From NCBI GenBank assembly GCA_900175165.2, contig FWWN02000195.1, positions 21,482 through 85,481 of the forward strand: a stretch of DNA of 64,000 bases, in the 5' to 3' direction. A program made the position numbers and the translations under genes. Below are positions 33,013 to 43,755 of the stretch, piece after piece (positions within the stretch are counted from its first letter, which is position 1; each line of letters opens with the position of its first letter). The notes under the pieces are model-generated. The model had not been told where the DNA came from. It saw only the letters and a list, made by a program, of their open reading frames with translations, and did not search any database. Origin of the DNA: Rhizomucor pusillus (Eukaryota > Mucoromycota > Mucoromycetes > Mucorales > Lichtheimiaceae).

Positions 33013-33700
33013 TTAAAGACCAACGCAGTAGGCCTTGCCAGTGTCAAGGTTGTCGCAAATGTGGTCGCCAGCGTGGTGGAGGCCAGGGTTGAGGCCGTAA
33101 AAGGTGTCAGTAGAGATGTTGTTCTTGGCAGCGACAGCGTCGCAACCAGTGTCCTCAGGAGTGATAGTGTAGAACCACTTGCAGCTAGAGTTGTAGCGGG
33201 AGACCTTGTTGGTAGCCTCGGAAGCGGGAACGGCGTATTGGGAGGGAGCGCCGGAAGAGGAGGAAGAGCCAGAGGAAGCGGGAGTGGAAGAAGCAGCGGC
33301 AACAGCCTTGGAAGTAGTGGTAGAGGAAGAGGAGGAGGAAGAAGAGCCCTTGTTGGCAGCAGCAGCCTTCTGCTTCTCACGGAGGCAGCGCTTGGCTTTG
33401 GTCTTGGGAGCCTGGATGCAGTAGACTTCGTTGGCAAGGAGACCAGAGTTGCAGTCCAAACCGTGGTTGTAGTTCTCAAGCTGTTCAACTTGAATGCCAG
33501 CGCGGGCAGCGAGCTGTTGGCAGGTTTCACCGTAGGCAGCTGTAAACATTAATTAAGTATTTATGCAAGACGTTGTTATGTATCGCGTCATATCACAACT
33601 TACCGGAAAGGGTGCGCTCGCAGTGTTCGGAGGGGTGGGAGGCAGCAGAGGCCATACCGGCAATGGCGAGGGTAGCAGCAGCAACAAGGGAGAACTTCAT
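33013..33700 (-). CDS. Secreted protein with two LysM-like modules
   Basis: Exons 33700-33604 and 33539-33013 give 207 residues. A signal peptide is clear (MKFSLVAAATLAIAGMASA). The first module (about residues 25-75: CERTLSAAYGETCQQLAARA...LENYNHGLDCNSGLLANEVYCIQ) and the second (about 157-207: FYTITPEDTGCDAVAAKNNI...FYGLNPGLHHAGDHICDNLDTGKAYCVGL) show the LysM pattern with paired Cys. They are joined by a Ser/Thr/Ala-rich linker likely to be O-glycosylated. LysM modules bind chitin or related GlcNAc polymers; wall attachment or chitin masking are both possible. Codon use is strongly C/G-ending, and a TATA box lies upstream, so high expression is likely. Confidence 0.88.
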
Positions 33701-36261
33701 GTTTGTAATGAAAGGCAAGGGACTATTGAGTCTTGAGAGTGAAGGGAATGAGTACAGTTCGACGAGGCATTTACCGCGTCCCTTTTATATACGCCTTGAT
33801 CAAAGAATCAAGGTTCAAAGTATCCAACTGTTATGGTAATAAGTCATGATGCTTCATAAATTGCAGGGCACGAATCCAAAAGACAGTCTGCATCGTATGG
33901 ATGCTGGGTAGCACAAGGTGCACACTTGTTAGCGTATGACAGCTCGTTCTTGTATAGCTCGTGCATTATACAGCTCCACACGCAAATCCGATTCCGCTAA
34001 TTATTCCTCTTTCAGACTATCCACCTCGTGGGGTTGCAAATAAAAAAAATCAAATCACCGCAAAGTCGACGGCTGCATCCGAGACTTGTCCAGCCAAGTC
34101 CTGCGATCAAGTGAACCTCCTAGCTTTCTGTATAAATTCATTTTCCTTGGTTTCTGAATTGGATAATGAAGCAGGAAACAGGAGGCAATAGATAGTGATT
34201 TGCATCAGCCTTCCTGCTGCTGTCTAAAACTCAGTGCTGGAAAAGGGATCGACGTTGCACACAGTAGATGGCGCGCTTCGTTTCTACATCCGCCGTGTAA
34301 TCCCCATCTACTTTTATCGAAAATAAAGAACATCTCCTCATCTATTATCTATGCATTGAATCAGTAAAATAGTTCAAGAAAGGAACGTTTTTTCTCGCAG
34401 AATTGTCAGAAAGACAGGCATAGGACAATGCGCGCTCTTGATTTCTGGAAACATGTGTCCGCGATAGAGAGAGTGCGTAATGTACTACAACATTCATGAA
34501 CTTGTCCTCTTCCTCCCCTGGATTTCCCACAGCCTCTTTGCCCGCCGTTCTCTATCTAGCGCTCGCTGCATATTCTTAGATTCATTTCACAGAGTGGATG
34601 GGTTCGTGCACGCTAGTAGATTTTGCCCGATGCATGTTCACGTTGCCGTCAGCAAATGACAGCACACACACAGACATTGATTGTGACATTCGATTCTCGA
34701 ATCATGCTCCGAATATTGCAAGATTAGGAAATAAAGAGATGCTGTATGCATGTGTGTGTGCGCTGTTGCTAATGTCTAGAATAGCAATACGCACGGATCG
34801 ATCAACAACAAGATAATAAATGTAATTGATTGCAGATAAACTGTAGGACTCAGACAGAAGCCCGCATATCAATGCTACCGAGACGTCTTCTTGGCTGTAT
34901 GATACCTTGACTCTTTTGGTACACTAAGTCCAGTAAATTCAGATTTCATATTTGCCTGAAGACGTTTAGCAAGGCTAGCCTAATGAAATGTTGGTGTAAA
35001 GATTCATCTGTCGGAAGATACACCACAGTTGTCGGGAGTCTGATGCATGCACGATTGGTTCTTGCAACAAGCCAGTCAAGTATGCCAGCCTGTACAGCGT
35101 GTCAAATTCTACGGCAAAGCCGCACGCTCCCAACCTGTCTCTATTTTTACAATCTCCAGTTGGTACTTTCGGACAAATTGGAGTACCTCCTGCTTGCAAA
35201 CTCAAAAAGCTCTTTAATGGTCTAATTTTATCGCCTAGAACCTTATATAGCAGCGTTTCGATCAAGAGAAACAGCAATACCCAAACAGTGCGCCTTTAGT
35301 AATACATATCCGCTTACGCGTGATCTGTCAGAAGATGTATGTTAAGAGCATCAAATGCTAGGTCGTTATCAGGATTCGGAGGAGCTCCGGAGCGCAAATT
35401 CGAGTGTGCTGCCCAGCTGGGCGACTTCTCGTGCTTTGGGTGTTATTTAGATTCTCACTCTTTTGTAATGTCCAGCCTAAGAAATTTTGGGAGATGCACT
35501 TAAGCCTACCAGTCAGGACTGAATGTATTGCATGCGTGCTTTCTTTCTACCGTATTATCATGTCTTGCAATGAATCATGGATAGCTAAAGTAGTAGTCTC
35601 AAAGAGACTTATAGAAGTTTGCATAGAGATATAAGTCAAGCATGCGTTGCTTATGTAACCTTCGAGTGCAGGTAGCCCAGCATAAGCAAGACCCTTTGCA
35701 ATCAACAAGGAGAGATTTCGGATCTGTGTAAAAAAAATATTGTAGCAGGGGATTAAACCAGTCAAGCACTATACTGTAACGGGTACACGTTGCATTTATG
35801 TATTACTGTTAAGAAGAAAGTAAGAAGATGCTATGAATACGTCACCAGAATTATTTGCTATACTTTGTATACACGGCACTAATTGCTGACGCTTTTGAAG
35901 CTTTTCAGACGCTTTTGCGATATGCTGTTGTAAGGTCGAATCACACAGTGAGGAATTTAAGAGCTCTATCACAATTTTGTATTGGTCACGAGATTGCTGT
36001 TTTTGCTGAATACCTGCCACGCAAAATAATCTGTATATCTAGAAGAAGAGAAACAGGTGACGCAATGAGTGTATGTGTATATCGATTTGTTTGCTGCCAG
36101 GTGTTCACCTTTTTACAAAATGGGGGGCGGGCGGGCGGGGATGTCGGAGTTGCAGTTTCAACAATAATGCAGCCAACAAAGTGCTGTCATCGATTGTTGC
36201 TGTGCCTTTACCCTCTTTCCCATTTGTTCTCTCTTTCTCCAGTCTTCTTCATTTATCATTC
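33701..36261. other. 2.5-kb gene-free region
   Basis: Apart from the LysM promoter at its left end, no supported gene, tRNA or strong repeat was found. Open frames of 60-100 codons on both strands have no domain. A G-rich stretch near 36121-36140 precedes the SIP3-like start by about 130 bp. Confidence 0.45.
33783..33791 (-). promoter_or_regulatory. TATA box of the LysM gene
   Basis: TATATAAAA on the minus strand, about 85 bp before the start codon at 33700. Confidence 0.65.
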
Positions 36262-39200
36262 ATGGGGACAGGCACGGTGCCACCAGCACTGATATCGTCA
36301 CCAACACACGTGTGGACTCCAAAAGACGTCATTCTCGATTCTCCAGTCTGGAGAGCAAATATCGTCCACCTCGAAGAACAAATCGAACATTTCGAACGAT
36401 GGGTGGACGGGTTTACGAAATCCCTGAAACAGTACATTGACGCCGTAAAAAGTATATTCCATACACGATCATACCAAAATACCCAGAGGCTCATAGTATC
36501 ACATATGCAGAATACAATGTACAACTTAGCAATTTATGCAAAAAGGCATTACCGCAGAATTTGGATGGATCGCTCATCGGTGAGTCTGCAGTGAAACGTT
36601 AAATGATAAATGAACGCCCCGTAGGAAGGACTAAATACTCTTTTAAAAAAATCCAGAGATGGCTGGGATGATCATTAATACATTTGCAAGTACGCTTCAG
36701 TGCAACCTGGCGTTCAAAACAAAAATGGTAAAATGAAAAAGGACCTGGCAAAAAAAAAGAAAAAGCTTATAGGAATAACCTTTTTTCTTTTTTCTTTTTT
36801 CTGTAAGGTGTCTGATCTGGAGGAGACCCTGCTGCATCCCTTGCAGCAATTTACGAGGGCCGAATTAAAAGATTTCAAGGTAAATAAAAGATAGCAACAA
36901 TGCTGCATATACTAAGGTAAACATTTGACGCCCTTTGTTTGTGTTTCCAGGAAGAACGCAAAGCTTACGAGCGGATGGTGGACCGCTACGAAGCTCAGAT
37001 GTACCGATACGCCGGTCTCAGCAAATCCAAGGAGGCGAGTGCATTGCGCGAAGATGCCTTTCAGACGTACGAGGTGCGCAAGTCGTACACCCGCTTGTGC
37101 CGAGATTACTATGTACGGATTGTGGCGTTCAAGGCAAATTTGGAACATGCACTCGTTGAATGCTTTTCAAGTGCCTTGGCGACCCAGGTCGATGAGGCTA
37201 ACGAGGCTGTAGATTCTTGCGCGCAGACAAAAACTATGCTCCCTGGTTGGAGGCAATGGCTTGAAGAGGTAGGTCGCAGCCTCTTCCTGCATTATGAAAA
37301 GTGCATTATTAAAGCGATAAAAAAAGAGTAAAGCCAGCAGTGAATACCAGCTTCAGAAAATCAACAGAGCATGTCTCGCGCTGGAGAACACATATATACG
37401 TCAAACTCGACCGCATCGATCCCTGAGCTATTACTTTACGGTCAGCAACGGAATGGCAACCGACGGTAACAACAATAACAATGACGAACGATCAATCTCT
37501 TTCTACGAAACATACACAAGGCCATCATCCGTTTTGGGAAGAAGCAACAGTAGACATAGTTGCCTTGCGTCAAATGATGTGATGACCAAGGAAGGATATC
37601 TGCTTACGAGGATCACGATCGGCAAGCCATCTCGATACTCATGGGTCAGGCGATGGTTTTTCTTGCAGGATGGCTGGTTTGGAATCTGCAGAGTCTCAAC
37701 TGTTAATCGAGTCAAAGGATGCGTGGTCATTGGCGAACGAGTGCCAATAGACGAAGAATGCAAGTGTGCATCATTCAACGAGATCGATAGACGCTTCTGC
37801 TTTGAAATCACACGTGGTGATACGTAAGTTTACAATGACGATGACAGAGATGATAGGCCTCTTATGCGCGTTTGAATTAGCTCGTTTCTTGTACAGGCCG
37901 AAACAGAGGATGAAATGCAAATGTGGATTAAAACTTTTGAGAAGCAAAGACGAGCATTGAAACAGACCCCACCAACAATGCTAGGACAACCACTATTATC
38001 ACCGAGAGAGATGCTCGATGTGACGGAAGCAACGCATGATGGCACTGAGGAGCAACGTAGCAACAAAGTATCGTACGTTGCATCGAACTCACCGGTGTTG
38101 CAAGCACTTTCGTTGTCAACTGTAAATTCAGGAGAGGATGACATGTCAGCTACTCTCACTACAGCTGCACGCCTGATCAGCGTGCTTCTCCATTGTGAAT
38201 CCAGCAACGAGGAACCTCTTGCAGCCCAGCAGACACCCGAGGAAAGGCAGCCGCTGCCACCTTCAGCGGGCGCTGCAGGTGCGTCTTCTTCCCCTTCGTC
38301 TTCGTCGTGGACAATGCCCTGGATCATGAGCGCGCTAGCAAGCAGTAGCAGCAGCAGTGTCAGTGATGTATACTTCAGCAGTGGGGATCCTTACATATCC
38401 AGCGAGGACACCGGCGTCGTTGTTATATGGCCTACAAAGTTTGAGATCGAGGCGCCCGTGGTAAAGCTTAATGGATACACAGGCGAGTTAGCCGCTCGCC
38501 AGCGTGAGCTTCGGAAACTATTTGCTAATGTGCCGAATGACGAAATCGTTCTCGAAGGTATGCGCCCTGTTTGTTTGTTTGTTTCTCTGCTGTTGTTATC
38601 AAGCAACTCATTCATGTCAACAAAGCATTCTCTGCATCGCTGTATCGACGAGGAGGGCAGGAAATGAGAGCAGAAGGCCAACAGCATGCAATAGCAGAAG
38701 ATGAAGAATATGGATACAGCGGCCATGTCTATATCACTCCAAAAAACCTTTGGTTCTACAGCTGCTCGATGCTGACATGTATCAATACGGTAATGCGGAA
38801 TAAGTGATTTCCTGATATAGCTGCAGAATATACAAGCTGACAATACGTAGCTCCTGGTACCTCTTGAAGACATCCAGTCGGTTAAGCTGGAAAGGGCCTT
38901 GTCGGCAGAGTCGCACGGTATGTTTATGAAGGTCGAAACAAGTACAACCACGTTACGGTTTGGAGTATGGTTGGTATCAGCAGAAGCTGCTGCAGAAAGG
39001 CTGCGCATCGCTGTTCAGGAAGCCAAAAAGGAGCCGAACGTAAGTTAAGGGTTAGACTCTTCATTTGTCCTCTATATTAAATCTATGCTCTTTTCGAAAA
39101 CAGGAAAGAAAAGATCTACAGGCGCTTCTCGATAGTTTACGCAAAGTCAAGCGTACAAAGACCAAATCGATGAAACCAATCACGAACGTGACTCCAGTCA

Positions 39201-41054
39201 TGGCAACAGATACAGCTATTACTCCAGTAACAGTGCAGGCTCAGCAATCATCCTCCCCAGCGAGCCAACCTGCGTATCCAACGACAAGATCGTCAGCGGC
39301 AGCGGCAACTACCGACAACGAGCTTTCTGCGACGCTACTTGAATCTTCTTCATCGTCTTCTCCTCCACCACCACCTCCTCCTTCTTCGTTTTCTTCGTCA
39401 TCACCTTCAGACTCAGTATCGTCATCGCCACCGCGTAGACCAGACAGTGCAGTGAATGCACTCACTGCGGCTATGGAGGCCAACAGAACCAAGGAGCAAG
39501 CGCAAGAGCAGGACATGCCGTGCGGCTGCACAGACCATCTCGACAAGGCGGAAGCGCAAGTTCAGCTGAAAATGAGTGCCAAGGAACTTTTTGATCTGCT
39601 GTTCTCGGAAGAGCAGACTGGTCCGGATGCTTCCGTCTCCAAAAACATATGGTTCAAGCTCAATGCATGCAGGAATAATTCTGGCAAGTAAAAACAAGAC
39701 CTATTGCAACTGCAGCTGCAGCAACAATTTTACTGACTTGGCCCTGATAGAACCAGAAATATCCAAATGGAAAGTCAACTCTGACGGACAAGACGAACGG
39801 CAGCTTAAATATACGATGCCTGTTAACAATCCTATGGGTGAGTGTTGTAACACCAAGGTTATGATAATCGAGAACATTTCGTGCTCACATTTGTAATCCA
39901 AGCCAAAGCACGAGAAACGGATGTGGTGGATATACAACAAGTAGTCAGAAAGGATCCAGAAAAGTAAGCGACAATGCGAGGAAGTAAGTTGTGAATATCA
40001 TAGTGGCTCACGGCAGATGATTTAGAAGCTATGTGGTTATCTTGACAACCAAGACTCCCAATCTACCTTACGCAGATGCTTTCTTGCCATTGCTCAAGTT
40101 TTGCATCACAAGCAGAAGAGCGGAAGAAGGTTGCACGTTGATATGCAGCGCTGGCATCAAATGGTACAAGAGTATCATGGTTAAATGTAAAGATATCAAG
40201 TGAATGATGATGAAGGATTTCACTATTTATTCATCTACGTTGTCTTTTCACTAGCCCTTGTCAGCCGCGCGGCAATGAAAGGCATGAGCGAGACAGTGCA
40301 GTCTCTGATACCGCTGATACAGCAGCAGCAAGAAGAGCAAGATACTGGTGGCACTGCTGCGGCGTTTTCACCTACAACTCGACGAGCCGGCAAAAGCGCC
40401 AAATTCGCAAGGGATCATCACTCCTTGGAGTCAGCAACAACGGGGCAAAGGAGCAAACCCACGCTGCAGCATTTGCTACTGACTGGGGTTGGGCGGATGT
40501 TTGCGGTGGGCGTGGTGCTGTTTCTGTTATGGCTCAGGCATGGAGGATCCAAAACGGCAGAAGAGACTGCAGGGATACCATCACCGTGCGATCAGGACGC
40601 TGCAGCGAAACAGCCTATGGTCTGGCGGGCTGTGTTTCTTCGGGATCTTGAACCGCAGCTTCTGGGTCAGAATATGACGACGATCAATTTGGACCCACAC
40701 CACGTCAATCCCATGTAAGTGTTGATGATTGTCAAAGATAAACATAACAACTTTAATTGACAATGCACTTCAAGATTGTACAAGGCGTTTCTCGATTCAA
40801 GAAAGGCAGAGCAGCGACGCACATGGTTTGCAACACAGCATCAACTGATGGATAATGAACTGTCGTTTACTCGTGGAAAGATAGCATCGCTGCGCTTCGA
40901 CTTGCTGACGACATTCAAAGCTCTGAATGATGTCGATCGTGCTCTGATCGAAAACGAGTACTGGAACTGGGTCATTGATGAACGCAAGCGCTGCGCCGCA
41001 GCAAATGATGATAATTCATGCAAATACATTACCACCACCCCTCCTACACTCTAG
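36262..41054 (+). CDS. SIP3: BAR-PH-GRAM-VASt membrane-anchored sterol-transfer protein (SIP3/LAM1 type)
   Basis: Predicted to move sterol at ER-plasma membrane contact sites. Fifteen exons (36262-36451, 36511-36579, 36657-36727, 36808-36879, 36951-37268, 37351-37823, 37881-38557, 38626-38789, 38851-39039, 39104-39683, 39751-39837, 39903-39963, 40026-40186, 40255-40714, 40775-41054) give 1283 residues, close to yeast Sip3/Lam1. Order: BAR-like coiled coil (1-255, with YAGLSKSKEASALREDAF), PH domain (about 318-420, MTKEGYLLTRI to DEMQMWIKTFEKQ), GRAM (about 620-740, GYSGHVYITPKNLWFY), low-complexity Ser/Pro, VASt (about 877-1055, CGCTDHLDK to CSAGIKWYKS), TM helix (about 1112-1131, FAVGVVLFLLWL), C-terminal domain. 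The intron 39684-39750 has a GC donor. Confidence 0.9.
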
Positions 41055-41118
41055 TCTTTCGTCACTAGCAAGTCAATCTTTGTAAATAATGATGACGATA
41101 TTATTCCCTAGCTGTACA

Positions 41119-41126
41119 TATAAAAA
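41119..41126 (+). promoter_or_regulatory. TATA box of the HVA1-like gene
   Basis: TATAAAAA about 55 bp before the start codon at 41181, in the 126-bp gap after the SIP3-like gene. Confidence 0.6.
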
Positions 41127-41180
41127 CGGCGCATTTTTGCCTCTACCTTGATCTTCATCTTCTATCATAGTAAATCCAAA

Positions 41181-41488
41181 ATGCCAGCTCATCGTCACTA
41201 CAAGCAAGGAGACAAGGTTGTCTACCGTCCTCTCGCAGGAAGTACGTGTGCCATCCTTTGTACTTGTCAAAGCAACAGCGATGCTCATGTAATATCTTTG
41301 ATGTAGCTCAAACCACTTCCATTGGTACCATTGAACGAGTTATCACTTCGCCTGAGGGTTCCGGCAAGGTGCAAGCGAGCGCCAGCCAGGATCACCCCTG
41401 CTACTTTATCCACAACGAGAACACTGGCAAGTCCACAATGTACGCCGAGGAAGCTATTGAAGGACCTGCAAGCGAGCAGCAGTCGTAA
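41181..41488 (+). CDS. Small HVA1/Tudor-like protein (hypervirulence-associated protein family, DUF2945 type)
   Basis: Exons 41181-41241 and 41307-41488 give 80 residues. The pattern KQGDKVVYRPLAG...GTIERVITSPEG...VQASASQDHPCYFIHNENTGKST is the small Tudor-like beta barrel of PF11160, found in many fungi and bacteria. In basidiomycete yeasts a member was linked to virulence and NADPH metabolism, but the biochemical role is unsettled. The protein is soluble, with no signal peptide. TATA box and compact gene suggest good expression. Length is normal for single-domain members. Confidence 0.85.
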
Positions 41489-42098
41489 ACTTTCTTTTGG
41501 CTGTTTATTTTCTCTCTCTCTGTGAATAAAAGCCGACAGTTGTACATATTCTTCTGCTCAACGTTACCTTTTACTTTTCATTATCTTGATTGTTATGCAT
41601 GCAATTTCGTGTCAAAGCGTGACGAATGAAGCTATTCTCTCTTATCATTGTATGTTTCACGGAAAGGATAATTTGTCTCTGCCGATGAAACTTATGAAAG
41701 TAACTACTTTTCTGCATAGACAAAATAAATATGAAGCTCGCTTGGTACCAAAGGTTTTATCATTGAAACTGTACGCCATTAATGTGGCCGTATATTCTGT
41801 GGTAGTCATCATGAGTTGTGGGTTTATTCTCGTCCTGCAGACCGTTGCAAGAAAAATATAAAACAGTTGCGGAACGCAGGTATGTGCAAGAAATAGAAAA
41901 ATGTTTGTACATTCCTTTTATTGCTCATTTGTTTATCTCAAAAAAAACCAATGTGGTTAACCGTAAAATCACAAAAGAGGAAGAAATGGGTGCACAAAGG
42001 AGAAAAAAAGTATAAAAATGCGCAACGGGGCAAAAGTGGTCGAAAAGGAAACGGGCAGCGTCCGTGCACGACAAAAAGACGTCTGGGTTCAAAAATGT
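41489..42098. other. Intergenic region before the tRNA gene
   Basis: About 600 bp, A/T-rich; holds the 3' flank of the HVA1-like gene and the downstream side of the minus-strand tRNA. No gene seen. Confidence 0.45.
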
Positions 42099-42181
42099 CG
42101 TCAGCTACAGGGTTCGAACCTGTGCGGGCAGAGCCCACCAGATTTCAAGTCTGGCTCCTTAGACCACTCGGACAAACTGAC
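42099..42181 (-). tRNA. tRNA-Ser (anticodon UGA)
   Basis: 83 nt on the minus strand, no intron. Acceptor stem GTCAGTT pairs with AGCTGAC. The D region has CCGAGTGGT; anticodon stem-loop CCAGACTTGAAATCTGG carries TGA. A long variable arm (TGGGCTCTGCCCGC) marks a class II tRNA, as expected for serine. The T arm is CAGGTTCGAACCCTG. A- and B-box promoters are internal. Confidence 0.95.
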
Positions 42182-42429
42182 CACCCCTGAAACTAGCTTT
42201 CTGGCTTAATAACTTATCGCAAATGCAACTAAAAAGTCACGTAACTTGGTGTATAGTAATTTATACACATTTATGAAAAAATCTATAATTGTCATAGAAC
42301 GATGAAATGATAAAAAACTATATACGGAAAAAAGCGAAAAATGTCATTGTGTGCGTGTGTATGTGTATATGTAGTGTAGATACGCTAAAAGTTTCGATGT
42401 GGAAGATTACATTCTCAATTCGTCGTCGG

Positions 42430-43391
42430 TTATAATGAGCCAGTGACGGTAAGAATGTCATTTGCTTCGACAATGCTAGATGAGTCCGTTAGACTGGCAG
42501 TCTCGTCATTGCAGTTTAAACGCTATACTCACTCTACAACGTCGAATTCGACAATACCGTTCTTGCCGCCAACAGCGTCGCCGGTTTGCTTGTCAATCCA
42601 TTCTCCGTACTGACTTCGTTTTCGCTTGTCTGTGTCCTCTCCATCTTGATTGCCAAGGAACGGTTTTGCCTCCTCTTCCGAAACGCGCCATTCGTATCGG
42701 TTGGATGGAATGTGTGCTTTTGGAATCGAAGCATTGAACGTGCCGTAGATCAGCATACCAATGTGGTCCTGCGATTGCAGATTGATGCGACCAACTATTT
42801 CGATTGGTCAAAAAACATTGTTACTTTTTCTTTTCCCATTCACGACGTACCGAGTTTACTGCCCTTTACCGGTTTCCATACAAGGAACTTAACGCGGATG
42901 AAAAAGTGGCAGAATGGCGAATCGTACAGGATAACAGCGCGGTCAGATAAAAGCTCAACGTCCGAGTGTGCGAGTACAATGCCTTCAACTTGAGAAACGT
43001 ATCTACAGCACAAATCAAGGTCAATTTGTCTGCGTGTGTGCTGCAGAAAAATAAAGTGCACTCACTTCATGAGGAATGCATTCAGTTGATCAGTGACACC
43101 CTCCATGGGGTTTGCAGCCCACATGGGAGCCAAGTGCAGGTATAATTTGGCGACAACTTGGGTGAATGCCGAATCTGGTGATGTTGTTGTTGACTGTACA
43201 GTGATGCTCGGCTTGCGTTGTTGTTGCTTTTGGTGCTTATGTTGTTTGCTGCTGCTGCTATTGTCGGTTTCGGTACTCTTCTTTGGCTCCTTTCTCTTTT
43301 CCTTCTTTTCCTTCTTCTCTTTCTTTACTTTCTTGTGCTTTCGTTCCTTGTCTTCTGAGCTGCTGCTTTTGCGTTTTTTGTCTTCTGCCAT
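42430..43391 (-). CDS. RPA43: RNA polymerase I subunit RPA43
   Basis: Part of the A14-A43 stalk of RNA polymerase I, which contacts the initiation factor Rrn3 during rRNA transcription. Exons 43391-43066, 43002-42851, 42794-42533 and 42475-42430 give 261 residues. A very Lys-rich N-terminus (MAEDKKRKSSSSEDKERK) likely carries the nuclear signal. Next comes the RPB7-N-like part (VAKLYLHLAPMW...LNAFLMKYVSQVEGIVLAHSD), then the OB-like part (VGRINLQSQDHIGMLIYGTFNASI). Exon 3 read straight through stops one codon after VVE. Splicing from 42533 to 42475 instead gives DIVEANDILTVTGSLL, matching the usual family ending, so the four-exon form is preferred. The 5' ATG at 43469 is rejected because it adds an unrelated Trp/Cys-rich leader. 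Confidence 0.87.
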
Positions 43392-43755
43392 ATCTTTTTG
43401 GTTCGAAAAAAAGAGTAATCTCCAAGTGCAGAAACCGCACCCAATTTGAATGGTGGCTTGTGTGAGCATGGATAAATGGTCGAGGTAACTCGCACAATTT
43501 TATTATTCGATCATCACACAGGAAATATAAAAGATAAAGGAAACGTTACAAGGGAAGAGAAAGAAAAAGCACACGAGAGCAGATTTAGAATGTGAACCGA
43601 AAGTAAGAAAGACGTGGAGCGGTGGAAATACTTTTACAATGGATTACAGGCTGAGAATGCCCAATAATCGCACCGTATCGACGCTGTTTGAGTTTAGAAT
43701 TTGGTGGTGCTGTGTAGAAGAATATGCAATGATGCTCGAAGAGAGGCGCTGTTGC
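43392..43755. other. RPA43 upstream region / chitin deacetylase 3' flank
   Basis: 364 bp between the RPA43 start and the stop of the next minus-strand gene. No additional feature seen. Confidence 0.4.

Noticed and set aside
32947..33552. 201-codon plus-strand frame over the LysM gene
   Set aside because: Gly/Val/Ser-rich shadow of the Ser/Thr linker and LysM exons; no domain, and the minus strand has signal peptide, intron and LysM motifs.
34975..35277. 100-codon minus-strand frame in the 33.7-36.3 kb gap
   Set aside because: No recognisable family, no start context or neighbours supporting a gene.
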